NCBI GenBank assembly: GCA_023423475.1
Contig: JAFAFN010000572.1
Span: forward strand, 1-6,606
Source of the DNA: Actinomycetes bacterium
GTDB lineage: Bacteria; Actinomycetota; Acidimicrobiia; Acidimicrobiales; Microtrichaceae
Direction of reading: 5' to 3'
Length of the DNA stretch: 6,606 bases
Made by a program: the position numbers and the translations under genes. The notes beneath the pieces were generated by a model. That model was not told where the DNA came from and did no database searches. It saw only the letters and a list, made by a program, of their open reading frames with translations. Positions 1 through 5,340 of the stretch are shown piece by piece; positions within the stretch are counted from its first letter, which is position 1, and every line of letters starts with the position of its first letter.

Positions 1-54
1 CCGCAGGACCGTGAGGGTGAAGACGGTCGGTGCTTCAGCCACGTGGGGCTCCAT
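1..54 (-). CDS. N-terminus of a leftward gene, possibly a siderophore-interacting (FAD-binding) protein
   Basis: Reading leftward from an ATG at 54-52, the frame stays open to the window edge and gives 18 residues, MEPHVAEAPTVFTLTVLR. A GTG at 42-40 is an alternative in-frame start. The segment xPTVFTLTVLR resembles the first beta strand of siderophore-interacting proteins (FAD-binding 9 / SIP family), which release iron from imported ferric siderophores by flavin-dependent reduction. The neighbour supports this: the divergent gene at 175 encodes a siderophore-type ABC substrate-binding lipoprotein, and SIP genes are often found beside such genes. No good Shine-Dalgarno sequence precedes the ATG. 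Eighteen residues are far too few to assign a family, so the open frame is what I see and the product is inference. Confidence 0.42.
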   Translation of the reverse strand, partial: MEPHVAEAPTVFTLTVLR

Positions 55-68
55 CTGTCAGGGGGTGA

Positions 69-94
69 GCGCTGGTCGGGGGTGGCGCTGGTCG
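69..94. repeat. 10-bp direct repeat in the divergent intergenic region
   Basis: GCGCTGGTCG occurs at 69-78 and again at 85-94, a 16-bp period. The same 120-bp gap holds CTGACA at 115-120 and 128-133, and its inverse TGTCAG at 56-61. It lies between two divergent genes that are probably iron-related, so these could be regulator sites. No recognisable DtxR/IdeR-type iron box was found. In GC-rich DNA such short repeats may also be chance. Confidence 0.3.
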
Positions 95-140
95 CAGGAC
101 GGCGGACCGAACGGCTGACAAGCAGACCTGACACCAGATG

Positions 141-168
141 TTACCCCTGCCGTATCCGCTGCTACCTT
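141..168 (+). promoter_or_regulatory. Probable leaderless promoter of the substrate-binding protein gene
   Basis: TACCTT at 163-168 fits the actinobacterial -10 pattern TANNNT and ends 6 nt before the ATG at 175, which would put the transcription start at or next to the start codon. A weak -35 candidate, TTACCC at 141-146, lies 16 bp upstream. The absence of a Shine-Dalgarno sequence before 175 fits a leaderless mRNA. On the opposite strand, TAACAT (143-138) also fits TANNNT and could serve the leftward gene with a leader of about 75 nt. Confidence 0.42.
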
Positions 169-174
169 CAGGTC

Positions 175-1194
175 ATGCCGTTCCATCATCCCCCGATCGC
201 CCACATCCGTCCGCTCCGCCGCATGGGGGTCGCCGCGCTGGCGGTCGTCGCACTGACCGGCGTGGCGGCGAGCTGCTCGAGCGACGACTCGGCGGACGAC
301 ACCACGACCACTGCCGCCGGGTCCGAGGCCGCGAGCGAGACGACCGTCACGGACACCGGGCCGCGGACCGTCGAGCACGCGATGGGCAGCACCGAGGTGC
401 CGGCCGCACCGGAGAAGGTCGTCGTGCTCGACTCCTCGATGCTCGACTCCGCGGTCGCGCTGGGCGTCACCCCAGTCGGCGCCACCGAGGGTCTGGCCGG
501 CGCCGGCCTGCCGCCGTACCTCGGCGAGGACGTCACCGACGACGTCGAGCTCGTGGGCCTGACCGAGTCGCCGAACCTCGAGGCGATCGCCGCGCTCCAG
601 CCCGACCTGATCATCGGGGCGAAGGTCCGCCACGAGGGCATCTACGACCAGCTCAGCCAGATCGCCCCGACGGTGTTCAGCGAGTCCTCGGGCACCGATT
701 GGCAGAGCCAGGTGCGACTGACCGGCGACGCACTCAACCGGGCCGACGCGGCCGAGGAGCTCCTGAGCGACTTCGAGACCCGCGCCGCCGAGGTCGGTGA
801 GGCGATCGGCGCCGAGGGGACCACTGCCACCATCGTGCGCTTCATCCCCGGCCAGATTCGGCTGTACGGCCCGGCGACGTTCTCCGGATCGGTGCTCACC
901 GCGGTCGGCTTCGACCTGGGCGACCAGGGCTACGACCCGCAGTACGGCATGGCCGTCATCAGCGCCGAGAACATCGACAGCGTCGACACCGACGTGCTGT
1001 TCGCGACCAACCCCGAGGCCGAGTCCGACGGGCAGGTGCAGTCCGACCGCGCCTCGCTGGGGACCCGCTGGGAGAACCTGTCGGTGGTGCAGGCCGGCCA
1101 GCAGTTCGACATCACCGACCAGACCTGGATGACCGGCATCGGGGTGCTCGGGGCGAACCGGATCCTCGACGACCTCGAGGAGTGGCTCGGCTGA
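175..1194 (+). CDS. Iron-siderophore type ABC transporter substrate-binding lipoprotein
   Basis: A 339-residue class III (FecB/FepB/BtuF-like) periplasmic-binding-type protein. It would capture a ferric siderophore, or a similar chelate such as a corrinoid, outside the membrane and pass it to an ABC permease; no permease or ATPase gene is in the window. The N-terminus has basic residues (R12, R15, R16), a hydrophobic segment at about 18-31 and a lipobox-like AASC with Cys34, so a lipid-anchored protein is expected. A disordered Ser/Thr/Asp/Glu linker follows (about 35-62). The binding domain starts near PEKVVVLD (79-86), with the family's LEAIAALQPDLIIGAK block at 135-150, and the C-terminus ANRILDDLEEWLG is typical. 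I chose the ATG at 175 because TACCTT lies 6 nt upstream. The open frame continues upstream to a GTG at 43, but that part does not look coding. An ATG at 223 is possible but would shorten the signal peptide. Ferric chelate specificity is inferred from family and neighbour only. Confidence 0.88.
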   Translation: MPFHHPPIAHIRPLRRMGVAALAVVALTGVAASCSSDDSADDTTTTAAGSEAASETTVTDTGPRTVEHAMGSTEVPAAPEKVVVLDSSMLDSAVALGVTPVGATEGLAGAGLPPYLGEDVTDDVELVGLTESPNLEAIAALQPDLIIGAKVRHEGIYDQLSQIAPTVFSESSGTDWQSQVRLTGDALNRADAAEELLSDFETRAAEVGEAIGAEGTTATIVRFIPGQIRLYGPATFSGSVLTAVGFDLGDQGYDPQYGMAVISAENIDSVDTDVLFATNPEAESDGQVQSDRASLGTRWENLSVVQAGQQFDITDQTWMTGIGVLGANRILDDLEEWLG

Positions 1195-1199
1195 GCCAC
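1182..1199. terminator. Hairpin at convergent gene ends (possible bidirectional terminator)
   Basis: GTGGCTC (1182-1188) pairs perfectly with GAGCCAC (1193-1199) around the loop GGCT, giving a 7-bp stem across the stop codon of the substrate-binding protein. The convergent tetR-type gene ends 8 bp beyond it, inside the short palindrome CGCCTCAGGCG. There is no U-tract on either side, so a canonical intrinsic terminator is not shown. U-poor hairpin terminators have been proposed for actinobacteria. Confidence 0.35.
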
Positions 1200-1206
1200 G
1201 AGCGCC

Positions 1207-1842
1207 TCAGGCGGTTCGGGGTGCGTCGCCGTACATCATCAACCAGAGGCCCCGGGCCATCGACGCGGCGAGCACCTCGTCGTCGGACTCGGGGTGGTCG
1301 AGTGCGTACATGCTGATCGTGCGCTCGATCGTCCAGGCGATCATGCTGGCGAGCGGACCGATCGCGATGTCGTCGGCGATCAGCCCGAGCCGTTGGGCGA
1401 GGGCGAGCCGCTCGGCGCCCGCGGCGACGAGCACCTCGATGTGGCTCCGCCAGAACTCGGCGACGACGGGGTCGTAGCCGGTGCCGGCGAGCACGGCCTC
1501 GAAGAGCCGGGCGTGGCGGCGGTACACGGCGATGATCCGGGCGATCGAGGGGGTCAGCTGGTCGAGGTCGACCAGGTGGTCCGACTCGATCCACCGTTCG
1601 CCCTCGGCGACGATGTCGGCGGTCGCCTCCTGGGCCATCGACACGAGCAGCTGGGACTTGTCGACGAAGTGCACGTAGAAGGTCGACCGGGCGATGCCCG
1701 CCTCGTCCGCGATGGTCTGCACGCTGAGCTCGGTGAAGGCCGCGCCCCCGTCGAGCAGGCGCTCCACCGCCGCGACGACGCGGCGCTCGACGGCGCGTCG
1801 ACGCTCGTTCGCGTCCGAGGGGCGGCGGGTGACGGAGGCCAT
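1207..1842 (-). CDS. TetR/AcrR-family transcriptional regulator
   Basis: A 211-residue protein of normal TetR length. The N-terminal DNA-binding domain (about 15-65) ends in the classic helix-turn-helix signature: LSVQTIADEAGIARSTFYVHF (39-59) followed by DKSQLL. The remaining helical domain is the variable ligand-binding and dimerisation part, which gives no hint of the ligand. The gene is divergent from the cytochrome P450 gene at 1939, with 96 bp between start codons, a common arrangement in which the TetR protein represses the enzyme and itself until a substrate-like ligand binds. The 17-bp palindrome at 1877-1893 is a good candidate operator. The ATG at 1842 is used because TAGTGT lies 9 nt upstream; there is no Shine-Dalgarno sequence. 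The stop lies 12 bp from the stop of the convergent substrate-binding protein gene. Family assignment is firm; the target is inference from context. Confidence 0.93.
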   Translation of the reverse strand: MASVTRRPSDANERRRAVERRVVAAVERLLDGGAAFTELSVQTIADEAGIARSTFYVHFVDKSQLLVSMAQEATADIVAEGERWIESDHLVDLDQLTPSIARIIAVYRRHARLFEAVLAGTGYDPVVAEFWRSHIEVLVAAGAERLALAQRLGLIADDIAIGPLASMIAWTIERTISMYALDHPESDDEVLAASMARGLWLMMYGDAPRTA

Positions 1843-1851
1843 CGGGCCGCG

Positions 1852-1857
1852 ACACTA
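1852..1857 (-). promoter_or_regulatory. -10 element of the tetR-type gene
   Basis: On the minus strand TAGTGT fits TANNNT and ends 9 nt before the ATG at 1842, which predicts a leaderless or nearly leaderless mRNA. No clear -35 is seen; the expected position (about 1875-1880) overlaps the left arm of the palindrome at 1877-1893, which would allow autorepression. Confidence 0.4.
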
Positions 1858-1872
1858 CCGGCACCCCGTCGC

Positions 1873-1901
1873 TGGATCGGACAGTGTGTCCGACATAGTG
1901 T
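1873..1901 (+). promoter_or_regulatory. Probable promoter of the P450 gene
   Basis: TAGTGT at 1896-1901 fits the TANNNT -10 pattern. With a 17-bp spacer the -35 is TGGATC (1873-1878), a weak 3/6 match to TTGACA. Transcription would start near 1908, giving a leader of about 30 nt that carries the Shine-Dalgarno sequence GGAGG (1928-1932). The palindrome fills the spacer. Confidence 0.4.
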
Positions 1902-1907
1902 TCGACA
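1877..1907. promoter_or_regulatory. Candidate TetR operator: perfect palindrome plus a third half-site
   Basis: TCGGACA (1877-1883), spacer GTG, TGTCCGA (1887-1893) form a perfect 7+3+7 inverted repeat. GTGTCCGACA (1886-1895) is then repeated as GTGTTCGACA (1898-1907), 9 of 10 bases identical and 12 bp downstream, which adds a third half-site. The palindrome sits between the probable -35 and -10 of the P450 promoter and next to the tetR promoter, where a repressor would block both. Size and position fit TetR-family operators; binding by the adjacent TetR protein is inference. Confidence 0.62.
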
Positions 1908-1938
1908 GCGCACCGACGCAGCGACCCGGAGGCAACCG

Positions 1939-3201
1939 ATGACCGACGACACGACCGCCGAGATCGATCCCAGGGGCCGCGCCCTGATCGTGCCCGAGGC
2001 GTACGGCGACATGGCGCAGTGGCACCGCACCGTCGGCGAGCTGCGCAGGGAGTCCCCCGTCGTGCGCGTCGAGGAGGAGGGGTGGACGCCGTTCTGGGCG
2101 GTGCTCGGCCACGCGGACGTCTTCGAGGTGTCGCGTCGCAGCGACGTCTTCTGGAACACCGAGCAGTCGGCCCCCGCGCCGGACTTCACCTACCAGCTGC
2201 TCGAGATGCTGGGGGTGCCGCTGCCACGCACGCTCGTGCACCTGCACGGCGAGGAGCACGACAAGTACCGCAAGGTGACCAACGACTGGTTCAAGCCCGC
2301 CGCGGTGCGCCACCTGCAACCGGCGATCGACCGCATCGCGGACGAGTACATCGCGAAGCTCGCCGACTTCGGCGGCGAGTGCGACTTCGCGAAGGACCTC
2401 GCCGTGCCCTTCACCATCCACGTGATCATGACCATCTTCGGGGTCCCCGAAGAGGACGAGCCGCTGATGATGGAGCTCACACAAGGGCTCTTCGGCGCGG
2501 CGGATGCCGAGTACCTGGGTGACTTCACGGACCCGGCCGAGCTCATGACCGCGACGTTGGGCAAGTTCCAGGAGTACTTCGACCGGCTCACCGAGGAGCG
2601 TCGTCGCCAGCCGAGCGACGACCTGGCGACGGTGCTCGCGACCGGCGAGGTCGACGGCGCGCCACTCGGCGAGGCAGAGCTGCTCTGGTACTACATCATC
2701 GTCGCCACGGCGGGGCACGACACCACGTCGTACGCCCTCAGCGGGGGCCTCGAGCAGCTGCTGGCGCACCCCGACCAGCTGCAGCTGCTGCGTGACGATC
2801 CCGAGCTGCTCGTCAACGCCGCCGAGGAGATCATCCGCTGGACCGCACCGGTGCGCAGCTTCCTGCGGTGGGCGCAGGAGGACGTCGTGCTCAGCGGGGT
2901 GACCATCCCCAAGGGCGACGCGGTGCTCACTTCCTACCCCTCGGCCAACCGGGACGAGTCGGTGTTCGAGGATCCGGACCGCTTCGACATCACCCGGCCC
3001 GACGCCGACAAGCTGCTGTCGTTCGGGTTGGGCATGCACTACTGCCTCGGCGCGCAGGTCGCCCGCCGTGAGGTCCGCACGCTGCTGGGCAAGTTCCTCG
3101 ACGCCACGTCATCGGTCGAGCTCGCCGGGCCGGTCGAGTACACCCCGACGCACTTCGTCAGCGGCGTGAAGCACCTGCCGATCCGCTACACGCTGGCCTG
3201 A
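1939..3201 (+). CDS. Cytochrome P450 monooxygenase
   Basis: A 420-residue soluble bacterial P450 of normal length with all core motifs. The C-helix heme-propionate contact HDKYR is at 107-111. The I-helix oxygen-activation motif AGHDTTS is at 258-264, the K-helix ExxR is E297-I-I-R300, and the heme loop FGLGMHYCLG is at 362-371 with Cys369 as the thiolate ligand. It would insert one oxygen atom into a hydrophobic substrate using electrons from a ferredoxin and its reductase, neither of which is encoded here. The overall look is of the bacterial CYP group that includes sterol, fatty-acid and terpenoid hydroxylases, but I cannot name a CYP family or substrate. The ATG at 1939 is fixed by GGAGG at 1928-1932, 6 nt upstream; the frame runs open to 1294, but that extension is antisense to the tetR-type gene. 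Control by the divergent TetR protein is likely. Confidence 0.95.
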   Translation: MTDDTTAEIDPRGRALIVPEAYGDMAQWHRTVGELRRESPVVRVEEEGWTPFWAVLGHADVFEVSRRSDVFWNTEQSAPAPDFTYQLLEMLGVPLPRTLVHLHGEEHDKYRKVTNDWFKPAAVRHLQPAIDRIADEYIAKLADFGGECDFAKDLAVPFTIHVIMTIFGVPEEDEPLMMELTQGLFGAADAEYLGDFTDPAELMTATLGKFQEYFDRLTEERRRQPSDDLATVLATGEVDGAPLGEAELLWYYIIVATAGHDTTSYALSGGLEQLLAHPDQLQLLRDDPELLVNAAEEIIRWTAPVRSFLRWAQEDVVLSGVTIPKGDAVLTSYPSANRDESVFEDPDRFDITRPDADKLLSFGLGMHYCLGAQVARREVRTLLGKFLDATSSVELAGPVEYTPTHFVSGVKHLPIRYTLA

Positions 3202-3213
3202 CCCGTTCGGACA

Positions 3214-3228
3214 CGCCCGATGCGGGCG
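3214..3228. terminator. GC hairpin between convergent P450 and SGNH genes
   Basis: CGCCCG (3214-3219) and CGGGCG (3223-3228) form a perfect 6-bp, all-GC stem with loop ATG, 12 nt after the P450 stop and 4 nt from the stop of the convergent gene. Its place in the 31-bp convergent gap suggests a shared terminator. There is no U-tract, so this is a structural candidate only. Confidence 0.42.
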
Positions 3229-3232
3229 GTCG

Positions 3233-3853
3233 TCACTTCGCGACGCGCTGCGCCGCGACGGCGATCCGCTCGGCCCTGGCGTCGGCACCCAGATCGGTCA
3301 GGTGCACGTCGTCGGACGAGCGCCACTCGGGGTTCGCCCAGTAGGCCGTGTCCCACGCCATGATCGACAGGTTCGGGTGTTCCGACGCCTTGCGCCGGAG
3401 GATGGCGTTCAGGTTCTCCTTGACGGGGTCGAAGGCGATCTCGATCCACACGACCGGACGGCCCGCGGCGAGCTCCATGATCGACTCCACGTGGCTGGCA
3501 AATCCCACCTGTTGGAACCGGTCGTTCGTCCCGAGTCCGACGACGAGCACCGCCGGCAGCTCACCCGCCGCGACGCGCGCACGCAACCCCTCCACACCCT
3601 GTCCCGTGGTGCGACCGACGAACGCGTCCACCCAGACCTGGGTGCAGCCCTGCTTCTCGAGCGCGGCGGGCAGCCGGGACTCGACACGGACCGACAGCGA
3701 GTCCCCGAGCAGGCCGACGTGGCAGCCGGTCGCGGGCGACACGGTCTGGGGCGGCGGAGGGGGCTCGCACGCGGCGGCGACGATGGCCGCGACGACGAGC
3801 AGGATCCCTGCGATGGCGCGTGTGCTCCGCGCGGTCCTCGGGTTCGGGTCCAC
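3233..3853 (-). CDS. SGNH/GDSL-family hydrolase, predicted lipoprotein
   Basis: A 206-residue small esterase-type protein. The N-terminus has a basic stretch (R6, R9, R12), a hydrophobic segment at 13-28 and AAAC with Cys29 as the likely lipidation site, then a proline run (32-36), so export and membrane anchoring are expected. The SGNH catalytic set is visible: GDSLS at 50-54 with nucleophile Ser52, a Gly-rich segment at 80-86, GTND at 108-111 with Asn110, and DDVH at 181-184 with Asp181 and His184. It should hydrolyse or transfer an ester or acyl group on an extracytoplasmic substrate. Similar domains act on cell-wall or polysaccharide O-acyl groups and lipids, but the substrate cannot be read from sequence. 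The start is a GTG at 3853, because an in-frame TAG lies just upstream. TAGCGT 6 nt before it suggests a leaderless mRNA. The gene is convergent with P450 and divergent from the serine-hydrolase-like gene. Confidence 0.88.
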   Translation of the reverse strand: MDPNPRTARSTRAIAGILLVVAAIVAAACEPPPPPQTVSPATGCHVGLLGDSLSVRVESRLPAALEKQGCTQVWVDAFVGRTTGQGVEGLRARVAAGELPAVLVVGLGTNDRFQQVGFASHVESIMELAAGRPVVWIEIAFDPVKENLNAILRRKASEHPNLSIMAWDTAYWANPEWRSSDDVHLTDLGADARAERIAVAAQRVAK

Positions 3854-3859
3854 GGCACC

Positions 3860-3865
3860 ACGCTA
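3860..3865 (-). promoter_or_regulatory. -10 element of the SGNH gene, leaderless type
   Basis: On the minus strand TAGCGT fits TANNNT and ends 6 nt before the GTG start at 3853. A 17-bp spacer leads to TTCGGA (3888-3883), 3/6 to the -35 consensus. There is no Shine-Dalgarno sequence before the GTG. Confidence 0.42.
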
Positions 3866-3888
3866 TCGACGGGCACGCCGGATCCGAA

Positions 3889-3917
3889 CCTCGGGTTTGA
3901 AACTGCGGGGCCCGAGG
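3889..3917. promoter_or_regulatory. Nested inverted repeats in the SGNH/serine-hydrolase divergent gap
   Basis: CCTCGGG (3889-3895) and CCCGAGG (3911-3917) form a perfect 7-bp inverted repeat around a 15-nt interior. Overlapping its left arm is a small AT-rich palindrome, GTTTGAAAC (3895-3903), which contains TTGAAA (3897-3902), a 5/6 match to a rightward -35, although no matching -10 follows. It could be an operator or a hairpin affecting either divergent gene. The rest of the gap (3854-4023) holds nothing else I can name. Confidence 0.33.
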
Positions 3918-4023
3918 GAACTCGCCGCGCATCCGCTTGCGTCATCGTCGCCGACGCCCCGGGTCCACTTCACGGGCGGCAACGGTGCCCGAACCCGTGG
4001 GGCGGGTGGAGGAGGACGACGAC

Positions 4024-5184
4024 GTGGTGGTGGTCACCGAACGGCGCGACGCAGCGTCCGACACCGAACTGGCGGCCCGGCTCGCTCCGTTGCGCGAGGC
4101 GATGCGACGCCACGTCGCGGACGGCTCTGTCGCGGGGCTCGTCACCCTCGTCGACGACGGGTCCGGCCACCCGGTGATCGATCGGTACGGCGCCGACGGC
4201 TCGGCAGGTGCCGATCCGATGGGACGTCGCTCGACGGTGCCGATCGGCGCGCTCAGCACCGCGTGGACCGCCACCGCGGTGCTGCTGCTCGTCGAGGACG
4301 GAGCGGTCGAGCTGCACGACCCGATCGACGAGCTCCTGCCCGAGCTCTCGGGCCGTCAGGTGCTGCGGACGATCGGCTCGCCGCTGCACGACACCGTCCC
4401 GGCCAACCGACGCATCACGCTGCTCGACCTGCTGACCTCTCGCAGCGGGTTCGGCGTCGGCGCCGCGTCGACCGCCACGACGCCGGTTCACCGTGCCGTG
4501 TCGTCGCTCGGTCTCGACGTGCTGGCACCCGACGCGAGGCTGGCGCCGCTGGCACTCGACGAGTGGTTGCAGCGCCTCGCCACGCTCCCGCTGCTCCACC
4601 AACCGGGCGAACGTCGCCTCGGGCGCACCGACGCGATGCTGCTCGGCGCGCTGATCGAGCGGCTGACCGGCAAGTCGCTCCCTGCCGTGCTGCGGGAGCG
4701 GGTGCTCGACCCGTTGCATCTGCACGACACGGACTTCGCCGCGCCGGAACGCGCGGACTGCGGGGCCGACACCACCCGACGCCTCGTCGACGGGGCCGCA
4801 GGGCTGCACTCCAGCGTGCACGACGTGTGGACGTTCGCGTCGATGCTCGTCGACGCCGGCCGAACCGGTGGCGGCACCCGCCTGCTGGCACCGTCGACCG
4901 TGCGCTCGATGCTCTCGGACCGGGGGGGTGCCGCGGCCGACGGGAACGACGCTGCCATGTCCGACGAGCGGGGCTGGGGCCTCGGCATCTCGACCCCACC
5001 GGACGGTGCCATGGCCGTGCGGGTCTCGGACGGCTTCGGACTCGACGGCACCGGTTCGTGCTGGCGTTCGAGTGCGACGACCGGCGCGACCGCCGTGATG
5101 TTGACCCTGCCGGGCACCTCGCGGCCGGCAGCCGCTCGACTCGCGGCGACGTTCTGGAACGGCGTCGACCGGGCGTCGATCTGA
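4024..5184 (+). CDS. Serine hydrolase / class C beta-lactamase-like protein, probably catalytically dead
   Basis: A 386-residue protein with the layout of the beta-lactamase (PF00144-type) esterase family: an active-site helix segment followed by LLLVEDGAVELHDPIDELLPEL, then ITLLDLLTSRSGFG, LLHQPGERR (190-198), LLGALIERLTGKSLP, a Gly-Leu-His-Ser-Ser stretch, and GLDGTGSCW at 339-347. Aligned on LVEDG, the SxxK position reads A76-L-S-T79, so the nucleophile Ser and base Lys are Ala and Thr. The only lysine in the protein is K217, outside any SxxK. The Tyr expected after PGER is Gly200. The frame is intact, so it looks like a maintained pseudoenzyme rather than a decayed gene. No signal peptide is seen. 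I chose the GTG at 4024 because GGAGGAGG (4008-4015) lies 8 nt upstream; the frame extends to a TTG at 3937 and includes other GTG codons at 3985, 3997 and 4006. Its role is unknown. Confidence 0.85.
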   Translation: MVVVTERRDAASDTELAARLAPLREAMRRHVADGSVAGLVTLVDDGSGHPVIDRYGADGSAGADPMGRRSTVPIGALSTAWTATAVLLLVEDGAVELHDPIDELLPELSGRQVLRTIGSPLHDTVPANRRITLLDLLTSRSGFGVGAASTATTPVHRAVSSLGLDVLAPDARLAPLALDEWLQRLATLPLLHQPGERRLGRTDAMLLGALIERLTGKSLPAVLRERVLDPLHLHDTDFAAPERADCGADTTRRLVDGAAGLHSSVHDVWTFASMLVDAGRTGGGTRLLAPSTVRSMLSDRGGAAADGNDAAMSDERGWGLGISTPPDGAMAVRVSDGFGLDGTGSCWRSSATTGATAVMLTLPGTSRPAAARLAATFWNGVDRASI

Positions 5185-5189
5185 TCGCC

Positions 5190-5237
5190 GGGCGAATCGG
5201 GTGTTGGCCAGACCGGGTGATGGCCGGACCGGGTGAT
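5190..5237. repeat. 16-bp tandem repeat, two good copies and one degenerate copy
   Basis: The unit GGCCRGACCGGGTGAT occurs at 5206-5221 and 5222-5237 with one difference, and a degenerate copy (11 of 16 bases matching the first) lies directly upstream at 5190-5205. The array starts just after the stop of the serine-hydrolase-like gene and ends about 100 bp before the aminopeptidase start. It could be a regulator-binding array or simple slippage. The rest of the gap (5238-5340) shows no clear promoter. Confidence 0.6.
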
Positions 5238-5340
5238 GGGCAGGGTCCGGCGGCACGGCCCACGGTCGGCGCATCGATCGCCACGCCGGGGCGCCGGTGT
5301 CCGGTGGGCTCCGATGGTCCACACTGTTCCGGTGAGACGA

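Noticed and set aside
1294..1938. N-terminal extension of the P450 frame
   Set aside because: It is antisense to the tetR-type gene, and the P450 start at 1939 has a strong GGAGG site and gives the normal family length.
1855..3039. Leftward open frame of 394 codons opposite the P450 gene
   Set aside because: It mirrors the P450 gene codon for codon, and the P450 motifs are unambiguous. No known domain is seen.
3878..3960. Possible antisense-strand tRNA or tRNA fragment (the rightward translation RRIRTSGLKLR resembles spurious proteins read across tRNA genes)
   Set aside because: The reverse strand has a T-loop-like GGTTCGGATCC, but the invariant A58 would be G. The only good stem has a 15-nt loop instead of 7, and no acceptor stem pairs. 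At best a very decayed relic; not annotated.
4249..4260. S78 considered as the nucleophile of a shifted SxxK motif in the serine-hydrolase-like protein
   Set aside because: A shift would need a Lys at position 81, which is Trp, and the flanking LVEDG spacing would be broken.
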